Origin: Nitrospirae bacterium GWC2_57_9
Lineage (GTDB): Bacteria; Nitrospirota; UBA9217
Assembly: GCA_001805085.1 (NCBI GenBank)
Contig: MHEA01000123.1
Location: 16,041-36,688 of the forward strand
Length of the DNA stretch: 20,648 nucleotides
Reading direction: 5' to 3'
Part shown: one piece after another, positions 14,853-20,648 of the stretch
How the letters are laid out: each line of letters begins with the position of its first letter
How positions within the stretch are numbered: the stretch's first letter is position 1
The notes under the pieces: model-generated
Database searches by the model: none
Told to the model about the DNA's origin: nothing
The model's input: only the letters and a program-made list of their open reading frames with translations
Position numbers and translations under genes: made by a program

Positions 14853-15676
14853 ATGCGGATCAGGCTAAGATACCAGGCAATGATATCGGGACCGTAGAAG
14901 GCAGTGGTAACGGCACCGAAGGCGAGAAAGGGACCGAAGGGAATTACCTTGTCCATATGATGCCGCTTCATGACGATCAGACCGATGCCGACCGCAGAGC
15001 CGGCGAGGGCGCCGATCATGATCGTGAGCAAAGCCGATTTCCACCCCAGGAAGGCGCCGACCATGCCCATCAATTTCACGTCGCCGCCGCCCATCGCCTC
15101 AATATTGCGCAATTTCTCCCAGAGCCAGCCCACGGCGAGAAGAGGAACGGCCCCGAACAGCACGCCGATCACCGAGTTCAGCAGGCTGATCACGTGAGGC
15201 CATGCATGCGGGATCAGGCGACCCAGATTGAACGGCAGGGGTTCCTGCAGGGATGACAAGAAAAAGGGGGCAATGGAAATGCCGATCAGTATCCCCGGGA
15301 GGGTGATGGCATCGGGAATGATCTGATGGTCCAGATCAATGAACGTGATGACGATAAGGGCCGAGCAGAAGAGCATGAGGAGGAAGGCTTCCCCGTTCAA
15401 CCAGAACTCATGGACTATCCAGAGGTAGAACAGACCGTTCAGCAGCTCGACGAGCGGATAACGCCAGGATATGGGCTCCCCGCACTTCCGGCATCTGCCC
15501 CTGAGGAGCAGGAAACTGACCAGCGGGATGTTGTCGTAGAATTTTATGGACTCTCTGCACCGCGGGCAGTGGGAGGGGGGCTTGACAATGGAGCGTCCGC
15601 GGGGCAGGCGGACGATGACGACATTGAGAAAACTCCCGATCAGGAGACCGAAAATGAACGCGACGGCCTGGATCAT
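14849..15676 (-). CDS. pilD: Prepilin peptidase / N-methyltransferase (type IV pilus or type II secretion)
   Basis: A 275-residue polytopic membrane aspartyl protease that cleaves and N-methylates prepilin-like leaders. The N-terminal methylase-linked region has LIGSFLNVVIVRLPRG and two CxxC pairs, C37/C40 and C62/C65, which bind zinc in classic bifunctional members. Protease aspartates are seen in FIDLDHQIIPD (D114/D116) and AMGGGDVKLMG (D199). About eight hydrophobic segments fit the family. ATG 15676 overlaps the upstream coiled-coil gene stop (ATGA), and its stop overlaps the kinase start, so this is a tight operon. No pilin, pilus motor or secretin gene is in the window, so which machine it serves (type IV pilus or type II secretion) is undecided. 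Confidence 0.96.
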   Translation of the reverse strand: MIQAVAFIFGLLIGSFLNVVIVRLPRGRSIVKPPSHCPRCRESIKFYDNIPLVSFLLLRGRCRKCGEPISWRYPLVELLNGLFYLWIVHEFWLNGEAFLLMLFCSALIVITFIDLDHQIIPDAITLPGILIGISIAPFFLSSLQEPLPFNLGRLIPHAWPHVISLLNSVIGVLFGAVPLLAVGWLWEKLRNIEAMGGGDVKLMGMVGAFLGWKSALLTIMIGALAGSAVGIGLIVMKRHHMDKVIPFGPFLAFGAVTTAFYGPDIIAWYLSLIRI

Positions 15677-16041
15677 AGGGCGCCGTCCTGACCCGGCGTA
15701 TTGACCGGTTTGAACGCTTCCTGTACCTTCAGGATCTCGTTCTGAATGTCCTCGAGGTCCCGTTCCCGCGCGACTATTTCCGAAAGAGCTGCAAGGATAT
15801 CTTCGTCTTTCAAGAGTTGTTCGCTCGTCCGCGGCAGTTCATCCTCTTTGGTCAATTCGATGAATTTTCGGCCGATGATCCTCTCCTGTTCCGCGATCGA
15901 CGACCGTACATCGTCCCTCCGGATCCGAAGCCGCGCGAGTGAAATCTCGGCGCGGACCCGATCGGAGAAGAGGGCAGCCCCAGCCGTTATTTTTTGAGCG
16001 CCTCTTTCGATGTTTACTATCACTTTTTCCCAGATCGTCAT
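15673..16041 (-). CDS. Short coiled-coil protein of unknown function, first gene of the pilD operon
   Basis: A 122-residue, highly charged, helical protein that I do not recognise. It opens with MTIWEKVIVNIERGAQKI, then has two long amphipathic helices (about 20-60 and 75-112), with heptad-like spacing (DRVRAEISLARLRIRRDDVRSS). No cysteines, signal peptide or membrane segment is present. ATG 16041 has AGGA six bases upstream. Its last codon and stop overlap the prepilin peptidase start. The gene follows a promoter and a leader with two hairpins, so its transcript is probably the 5' end of the pilD-kinase-regulator operon. Translational coupling suggests a linked job, perhaps a cytoplasmic accessory protein, but no function can be assigned. 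Confidence 0.7.
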   Translation of the reverse strand: MTIWEKVIVNIERGAQKITAGAALFSDRVRAEISLARLRIRRDDVRSSIAEQERIIGRKFIELTKEDELPRTSEQLLKDEDILAALSEIVARERDLEDIQNEILKVQEAFKPVNTPGQDGAL

Positions 16042-16054
16042 GGCACATCCTAAG

Positions 16055-16122
16055 GGTACCTGCCTGAGGCATTAGTACCGATATCACCGGCGAGGGCGAG
16101 CGGGCAGTACAGCCCTGGCCGG
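16055..16122 (-). promoter_or_regulatory. Structured 5' leader with two nested hairpins (pilD operon)
   Basis: The leader between the promoter and ATG 16041 contains two strong dyads. Hairpin 1 (16087-16122) pairs CCGGC/GCCGG and AGGGC/GCCCT around a 14-base loop with one mismatch. Hairpin 2 (16055-16079) pairs GGTAC/GTACC and TGCC/GGCA around a TCA loop, just upstream of the ribosome site. Neither is followed by a T-run, so they are not intrinsic terminators. No known riboswitch consensus was recognised. Confidence 0.45.
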
Positions 16123-16132
16123 AATTGTCTCT

Positions 16133-16161
16133 ACTTTATCAGAATATTACGAAAATATCAA
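16133..16161 (-). promoter_or_regulatory. Promoter for the pilD operon overlapping the recG stop codon
   Basis: On the minus strand TTGATA (16156-16161, five of six matches), 17 bases, then TAAAGT (16133-16138, four of six). The -35 box overlaps the recG stop codon (16158-16160). Transcription would begin near 16126, giving an 85-base leader. Confidence 0.5.
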
Positions 16162-18605
16162 CCTACGCTGATCAGGCCGAGCTTGCCCTTCCACTTCCGT
16201 CTCACCAGTTCGCCAAGACCGGGACAACTCTTCAGTTCCGGGTCCTGCCGGATCAGCGAGAATGCTTCTTCGCGCGCTGCTTCAAGCAGGTTCGCATCCC
16301 GGATGATATCGGCTGCGCGGAGGTCGGGCAGTCCTGACTGGCGTGTCCCGAAGAACTCGCCCGGGCCCCGCATCCTGAGGTCCTCCTCGGCGATCTTGAA
16401 CCCGTCATTCGTCCGGCTGAACGCGTTCAGTCGTTCACGCGCTTCGTCCGCGAACATGCGGGGGCCCATCAGGATGCAGTAGGACTGATGCGCTCCCCTG
16501 CCGACCCTGCCGCGGAGCTGATGAAGCTGTGCCAGGCCGAAGCGTTCAGGATGTTCGATGACCATCACCGTGGCGTTCGGAACGTCCACGCCTACTTCTA
16601 TCACGGTTGTCGAGACGAGGATCTGCGTATCGCCTTCCTTGAGCGAGGACATGGCGGCGGCCTTCTCATCGGACTTCATTCTGCCGTGCAGCAGAGCGAC
16701 TTTCCATTTCGGGAATATGTCCTTTTGCAGATGAGCGGCCATTTCGGTTGCAGCCTTAAGATCGCTTTTTTCGGTTTCGGCGACCAAGGGGTAGACCACA
16801 TAGGCTTGCCGCCCTTTGGCAATTTCGCTGTCAATGAACCGGTAGGCCTCTTGCCGTTTGGATTCGAAATAGAGCCTGGTGATGATCGGGCTCCGGCCGG
16901 CGGGCATCTCGTCGATAACGGACACGTCCAGATCTCCATAGACGGTGAGAGCCAGCGTGCGCGGAATGGGTGTTGCGGTCATGACGAGTACGTCCGGCTC
17001 ATAGCCTTTGGACGTGAGCGTCGAGCGCTGCATCACTCCGAACCGGTGTTGTTCGTCTATGATGGCCAGGCCGAGCTGCTTGAACTGGACGTTCTGCTCG
17101 ATCAAGGCATGAGTTCCGACCACAATATGGGCGGCACCTGATGCGATCTCCTGAAGGAGACCTTCCTTTTCCTTTTTCTTCATTCTGCCCGTCAAGGACC
17201 GGACGGTAACACCCAGCGGTCCGGCAAGGGTTGCCATGTTCTTTGCGTGCTGCTCGGCAAGGATCTCCGTGGGCGCCATGACGCATGCCTGGTATCCGTT
17301 CTCGACCGCCATGAGTGCTGCAATGAGGGCGACCACCGTCTTCCCGCTCCCCACGTCGCCCTGAATCAGCCTGTTCATGGGCCGCTCCGCTGTCATGTCC
17401 CGTTTGATCTCGGCGATCACCCGCTCCTGGGCCCTGGTAAGTGTAAAAGGCAGGCTCTTTCGCAGGTCATCCTCCAGACCGCCGAGGTTCCTGAAGCAAA
17501 TACCCTTCTTTTCCACGACAACGCCGCGTTTCCTGAGGGCCAGCCCCAGTTCCAGCGAGAACAGCTCTTCGAAGCTGAGCCGTCTGTGTGCAGCCCCGGT
17601 CCCCCTGTTCAGGACGGTAACGTCCTTCTCCTGTTCAGGAAAATGGACCTCGTGCAGCGCTTCCGATCCGGGCATGAACCCGTATTTTTTGATAATATCA
17701 TCAGGCAGAGTCTCGGGAACCTGCCCCGCGCAGGCGTCCAGGATAACCTTCATCATGCTGCGCAAATAGCGAACGGACAAGCCGGACGTGCTGCGATAGA
17801 TCGGCACGACTCTGCCTGTATGGATCAAATCGTCCCCTCCGCCCTCTTCCATGATCTCGTAATCGGGGTTGTCGATCTGGGGAAGACCGCCGCGATAGGG
17901 GTTCGACTTGACGATGCCCGAAAGCAGGACCTTCTGGCCTGTCTTGAAGGCCTTCTTCATGAAGGGTTGATTGAACCAGGACCCGACCAGCATGCCGCTT
18001 CTGTCCGTGATCACCAGCTCGAAGACCTTGACCCATCTCCGCTTTGTCTGGACGACGTCAGCCGAGATCACTTCCCCCATGACGGTCTCGAAGGAACCGA
18101 TGCTCAGCCGGCCGATCTTTTTCAGGTTCCCCCGGTCCTCGTACCGCCAGGGCAAATAGAACAGGGCATCCTCGACAGAGGCGATGCCGAGCTTTTTGAG
18201 AAGTTCAGCCCTCTTTGGCCCGATGCCTTTCACATATTGAACAGGCGTATCAAGCGTAAGGCCCGATGAGGTCGCCGGCTCCGCGTGCTCTTTAGGAGAT
18301 GGGATCGCACGGAAAGCAGGTTGCGATGAAGGGCCGGGCACTTCTTTTTCAAGCCTATCCAGGAGCTCGCCTGCTCGCACTATACGACTCCGCTTTTCGT
18401 CCAGTTCCAGAGCGTCAAAACCGGAAAAAAGCGCTTCGAGTTCCTGCAGTCCTTTCCGATGCTGAGCAAGCATTTTAAGGTCGCTTATCTGCGCGCGGAT
18501 AAAAGGTTCAAGGCCCGTAAGGCTGTGCAAATGGGCATAATTGTGCCGTGAAGCGAAGACAAGCGGCTTTCTGATGCGGTCAATGATGGTCTTAATGTCG
18601 GCCAT
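16158..18605 (-). CDS. recG: ATP-dependent DNA helicase RecG
   Basis: An 815-residue branch-migration helicase that remodels stalled forks and Holliday junctions. The N-terminal region (about 1-115) is an extra helical extension found in several non-enterobacterial RecG proteins. A helix-hairpin-helix-like stretch (about 120-155) comes next (TPVQYVKGIGPKRAELLKKLG), then the OB-fold wedge (about 160-260). Helicase motifs follow: Walker A GDVGSGKT (about 416-423), TxRE-region NMATLAG, DEQH box IIDEQHRFGVMQR (about 517), TATPIPRT, the QxxGRxGR motif LRGRVGRG, and the terminal RMRGPGEFFGTRQSGLPDLR motif. E. coli RecG is about 693 residues, and the difference is accounted for by the N-terminal extension. 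ATG 18605 lacks a clear ribosome site. It stands alone between the rhodanese terminator and the pilD promoter. Confidence 0.97.
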   Translation of the reverse strand: MADIKTIIDRIRKPLVFASRHNYAHLHSLTGLEPFIRAQISDLKMLAQHRKGLQELEALFSGFDALELDEKRSRIVRAGELLDRLEKEVPGPSSQPAFRAIPSPKEHAEPATSSGLTLDTPVQYVKGIGPKRAELLKKLGIASVEDALFYLPWRYEDRGNLKKIGRLSIGSFETVMGEVISADVVQTKRRWVKVFELVITDRSGMLVGSWFNQPFMKKAFKTGQKVLLSGIVKSNPYRGGLPQIDNPDYEIMEEGGGDDLIHTGRVVPIYRSTSGLSVRYLRSMMKVILDACAGQVPETLPDDIIKKYGFMPGSEALHEVHFPEQEKDVTVLNRGTGAAHRRLSFEELFSLELGLALRKRGVVVEKKGICFRNLGGLEDDLRKSLPFTLTRAQERVIAEIKRDMTAERPMNRLIQGDVGSGKTVVALIAALMAVENGYQACVMAPTEILAEQHAKNMATLAGPLGVTVRSLTGRMKKKEKEGLLQEIASGAAHIVVGTHALIEQNVQFKQLGLAIIDEQHRFGVMQRSTLTSKGYEPDVLVMTATPIPRTLALTVYGDLDVSVIDEMPAGRSPIITRLYFESKRQEAYRFIDSEIAKGRQAYVVYPLVAETEKSDLKAATEMAAHLQKDIFPKWKVALLHGRMKSDEKAAAMSSLKEGDTQILVSTTVIEVGVDVPNATVMVIEHPERFGLAQLHQLRGRVGRGAHQSYCILMGPRMFADEARERLNAFSRTNDGFKIAEEDLRMRGPGEFFGTRQSGLPDLRAADIIRDANLLEAAREEAFSLIRQDPELKSCPGLGELVRRKWKGKLGLISVG

Positions 18606-18617
18606 AGGTTCGACAGA

Positions 18618-18646
18618 ATATTAGTGCATTTAGAAGATTTTGTCGA
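18618..18646 (-). promoter_or_regulatory. Possible recG promoter with a very short leader
   Basis: On the minus strand TCGACA (18641-18646, five of six matches), 17 bases, then TAATAT (18618-18623, four of six). The transcript would start only about 5-10 bases before ATG 18605, close to leaderless, which fits the missing ribosome site. The short space also makes the call uncertain. Confidence 0.35.
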
Positions 18647-18767
18647 GGTGAAAGCAGTCTTTGAAGAGTAAGAAAATGAAGCTGACGAGTAGCAAGATCG
18701 AAGGGGAAACAGGAGTTGCTGACATCAGAGGATTGAGGAATGTGCAACAAAAAATAACTTCACACAT

Positions 18768-18800
18768 AAAAAAGAGGTCCCCGTTTCCGGGAACCTCTTT
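18768..18800 (-). terminator. Intrinsic terminator after the rhodanese gene
   Basis: On the minus strand GAGGTTCCCG and CGGGGACCTC form a ten-base stem with one G-U pair and a short GAAA-type loop, followed by six T. It lies 16 bases past the rhodanese stop and isolates that gene from recG. Confidence 0.9.
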
Positions 18801-18815
18801 ACGGACTTCTTTATC

Positions 18816-19370
18816 CTACCAGCCGCCGCCATATATCGTCTGTGATATGCTGGGATTGTATATTTTCTGAGAAGATGAAGCGGTCCAGGAGGCCATGCCG
18901 AAACGCAGTGTCCAAGTGTCATAGCCGAGGGTGTTGAGAATACCTGTCGCGACCGACGCCGTATGCCCTGTGTAACAGACAACGAGTATTGGTTTGTCGG
19001 TCGGGTACAGGGCAAGGTTTTCAGGCTTTGCGACAGCCGCAAACTGAACGTTTACGGCGCCTTCGATATGTTTTTTTGCAAAATCAGCAGCCGTTCTGAT
19101 ATCAAGAATAAAGAAATCGGAAAGGTCATCGTAGGGATTGACAAAACTGTTGATACCATCATTAAAGACTGACGCATAAATCGTGCGATGAGCAACTCCG
19201 CTCAAATACTCGTCAGCATATTTGGCGATTATCGCGAAATGTCCTGTCGGAATAGGAGCATTGGATTTGATGGCACTTGCCACTGCTCCAACCTCTTCTT
19301 CCGCAAACGCCACCGGTGACACAACTGCGAAAAGCATGACAACAAGTGCTGCAATAAGTTTTTTGCTCAT
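18816..19370 (-). CDS. Exported single-domain rhodanese-like protein
   Basis: A 184-residue protein with a signal peptide (MSKKLIAALVVMLFAVVSPVAFA, cleavage after residue 23). A helical stretch is followed by one rhodanese domain (about 80-165). Family features are FFILDIRTAADFAKKHIEGAVNV, where D90 and R92 are typical, and the active-site loop CYTGHTA with C132. The loop differs from CRxGxR of thiosulfate sulfurtransferases and resembles non-canonical periplasmic rhodaneses, so sulfur transfer is plausible but the donor is unknown. The C-terminus is a short tail ending IYGGGW. ATG 19370 has GGAGG about six bases upstream. The gene has a separate promoter, a folded leader with a possible short peptide, and a terminator, so it is a single-gene unit with its own control. 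It lies downstream of a MacB-like permease gene. Confidence 0.88.
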   Translation of the reverse strand: MSKKLIAALVVMLFAVVSPVAFAEEEVGAVASAIKSNAPIPTGHFAIIAKYADEYLSGVAHRTIYASVFNDGINSFVNPYDDLSDFFILDIRTAADFAKKHIEGAVNVQFAAVAKPENLALYPTDKPILVVCYTGHTASVATGILNTLGYDTWTLRFGMASWTASSSQKIYNPSISQTIYGGGW

Positions 19371-19393
19371 AGCCGCCCTCCAGTTGAGATGAT

Positions 19394-19438
19394 TTAAATG
19401 CGATAGGTGCTTATCAGCGTACTCGTCCGCTTACGCAT
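19394..19438 (-). CDS. Possible 14-codon leader peptide upstream of the rhodanese gene
   Basis: A short frame with an excellent ribosome site: AAAAGGGGGTGAC directly before ATG 19438, then 14 codons encoding MRKRTSTLISTYRI and TAA at 19394-19396. It ends 23 bases before the rhodanese ATG and is in another frame. It has few hydrophobic residues, with R, T and S common. The same bases form a hairpin (see regulatory leader), so ribosome movement could change folding. The evidence is only the strong ribosome site and the conspicuous leader; it could be chance. Confidence 0.3.
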   Translation of the reverse strand: MRKRTSTLISTYRI

Positions 19439-19463
19439 GTCACCCCCTTTTCCCCCAGCGGAC
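19406..19463 (-). promoter_or_regulatory. Folded leader with possible pseudoknot before the rhodanese gene
   Basis: Hairpin: GCGTA (19432-19436) and TACGC (19417-19421) enclose a ten-base loop AGCGGACGAG. Seven loop bases, AGCGGAC (19425-19431), are exactly complementary to GTCCGCT (19457-19463) upstream, which would form an H-type pseudoknot. An outer GGTG/CACC pairing (19441-19444 with 19406-19409) is also available. G-rich tracts lie between the arms, overlapping the ribosome site of the possible leader peptide. No recognised riboswitch consensus (c-di-GMP-I/II, fluoride, guanidine, SAM-II, preQ1) was matched by eye. Confidence 0.35.
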
Positions 19464-19490
19464 CCCTATGCCTAAAGTATTACAAAATAG

Positions 19491-19519
19491 AATTTAGCAC
19501 ACCTAGCGCTCTTTGTAAA
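19491..19519 (-). promoter_or_regulatory. Promoter for the rhodanese gene
   Basis: On the minus strand TTTACA (19514-19519, five of six matches), 17 bases, then TAAATT (19491-19496, four of six), preceded by TGC to give an extended -10. Transcription would begin near 19484, leaving a leader of about 115 bases that holds the folded element and possible short peptide. Confidence 0.5.
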
Positions 19520-19611
19520 CTGGAAAGTACTAAAATAATTTAATGCAACAATATGCTATTTTTTATAGGCTACAGAGCAAGCGCATTTTAAAATTGTGTA
19601 GCAAACGCTTC

Positions 19612-20648
19612 TTACTCGAAACGAAGAGCATCTATAGGATTAAGTAGCGAGGCTTTATAAGCGGGATAAAAACCGAAGAAGATGCCGATGAAACCCGAGA
19701 AGCCGAAAGCGAGCAGTATGGACAGCGGAGAGACTATCGTAGGCCAGCCTGAGAGGGACGAAAGGAGCATGGATACCGAGAGGCCCAGAAAAATGCCGAT
19801 AATGCCACCGATAAGAGACAGCGTGAGCGCCTCGATGATGAACTGAAGCCGGATATCCCAGGTCTTTGCGCCGATGGCCATGCGGATGCCGATCTCGCGT
19901 GTCCGCTCGGTCACGGACACCAGCATGATGTTCATGATCCCGATGCCTCCGACAACGAGCGAAACCGAAGCAATGATCCCCAACAGCATCGTCATCATCT
20001 TTGCGGACTGCTCCTGCGCCTGGAGGAGCTGTGTCAGGTTCCGTACGGTAAAATCGTTCTCCTGCTTCTGGCCGATGCGATGTCTTTGTCTCAACAGTTC
20101 GGTGATCTGCCGTTCGGCTTCGTCCAGGTCCCCGTTGCTCATCGCCTTGACATAAATGATCCTGACCATCCCCGGGAACGCGGTTCCGAACACCTTTTTT
20201 TGAGCGGTGGTAATAGGAATGAATATCGTATCGTCCTGGTCCTGTCCCGAGGGTGAAGGCCCCTTTTTCTCCAGCGTTCCTATGACCGTAAAAGGAATGT
20301 TCTTGATCCTGATGATACGACCGACAGGGTCCATATCTCCGAACAGATTGTCCACCACTGTTTGTCCCAGCAAACAAACCTTTGTCCCCGCCTTGACATC
20401 CTGATCGGTGAAAGGTTTACCGGACGAGAGCTGCCAGTCACGTCCAGTCAACATTCCCGGGGTGGTTCCGGAAACGCCGGTCGACCAGTTCAAATGACCG
20501 AAGACCACCTGTGCCACGCCGCCAAGAACGGGCGCCACATCGGAGACGGCAGAGCACTCCTTCTGGATGGCTTCCGCATCGCTCAGGGTAAGCGTAGACT
20601 GGGTCCCCGAACCCATCCGTACTCCCCCGGCAGTCGTGGCTCCGGGAA
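19612..20648 (-). CDS. MacB-like ABC transporter permease (5' end cut by window edge)
   Basis: The last 345 or so residues of a MacB/FtsX-type permease. The frame is open at the right edge (GATTAGGVR before a methionine at 20616), so that methionine is not the true start. The periplasmic MacB core is present (TLTLSDAEAIQKECSAVSDVAPV, WSTGVSGTTPGMLTGRDWQLSSG). Three membrane helices follow: MMTMLLGIIASVSLVVGGIG, the segment after IIEALTL, and one ending FFGFYPAYKAS. The conserved cytoplasmic VTERTREIGIRMAIGAK and the terminal LLNPIDALRFE motif are seen. It would pair with a MacB-type ATPase and possibly a membrane-fusion protein and TolC-like channel, expected just to the right. It differs in sequence from the permease at 2273-3469 and lacks the Cys-Cys pair. 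No clear terminator follows, only weak A-T-rich hairpins within 19540-19610. Confidence 0.94.
   Translation of the reverse strand, partial: PGATTAGGVRMGSGTQSTLTLSDAEAIQKECSAVSDVAPVLGGVAQVVFGHLNWSTGVSGTTPGMLTGRDWQLSSGKPFTDQDVKAGTKVCLLGQTVVDNLFGDMDPVGRIIRIKNIPFTVIGTLEKKGPSPSGQDQDDTIFIPITTAQKKVFGTAFPGMVRIIYVKAMSNGDLDEAERQITELLRQRHRIGQKQENDFTVRNLTQLLQAQEQSAKMMTMLLGIIASVSLVVGGIGIMNIMLVSVTERTREIGIRMAIGAKTWDIRLQFIIEALTLSLIGGIIGIFLGLSVSMLLSSLSGWPTIVSPLSILLAFGFSGFIGIFFGFYPAYKASLLNPIDALRFE

Noticed and set aside
19394..19470. c-di-GMP, fluoride, guanidine, SAM-II or preQ1 riboswitch in the rhodanese leader
   Set aside because: The conserved core bases of these classes were looked for and not found, so no known class is called, only a possible novel structure.

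Overview
This 20.6 kb window comes from a Gram-negative bacterium of moderate to high GC. Every supported gene lies on the minus strand. The gene families suggest an anaerobic or respiratory lineage such as Nitrospirota or Desulfobacterota: PAS kinases with a CPGCP motif, a c-type cytochrome, NtrC-type sigma-54 regulators, prepilin peptidase, RecG with an N-terminal extension, and tandem MacB/FtsX permeases. That placement is inference from family composition only. No tRNA, rRNA, CRISPR array, insertion sequence or phage gene was seen, and no intergenic gap exceeds about 240 bp.

Layout in transcription order, right to left. (1) The C-terminal part of a MacB-like ABC permease, cut by the right edge. 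(2) An exported single-domain rhodanese. It has its own promoter, a leader that can fold and may encode a 14-residue peptide, and a clear intrinsic terminator. (3) recG. (4) A tightly overlapping cluster: coiled-coil protein, prepilin peptidase, PAS histidine kinase and sigma-54 response regulator, probably a type IV pilus/secretion control unit of PilD, PilS and PilR type. It has a promoter overlapping the recG stop codon and a leader with two strong hairpins. (5) ligA, endonuclease IV, a periplasmic DUF2147 protein and a HEPN/UPF0332 protein, closely spaced. (6) A small four-helix membrane protein with a near-consensus promoter. (7) A YhcC-type radical SAM protein, a PHP phosphoesterase, a membrane-anchored TPR protein and a PCu(A)C copper-chaperone-like lipoprotein. 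(8) An exported propeller-like protein with a single C-terminal haem site, its own promoter and a textbook terminator. (9) A LolD/MacB-type permease and ATPase pair. (10) A two-PAS membrane histidine kinase, cut by the left edge.

Most of the window is housekeeping: DNA repair and replication (LigA, Nfo, RecG), pilus processing, and envelope transport. The least explained parts are the rhodanese leader (a possible pseudoknot plus leader peptide), the metal/haem neighbourhood at about 2.3-5.4 kb, the orphan HEPN protein next to DNA repair genes, and the hairpin leader of the prepilin peptidase operon. I found no strong evidence for a wholly new multi-gene system. The rhodanese leader is the best candidate for something undescribed.
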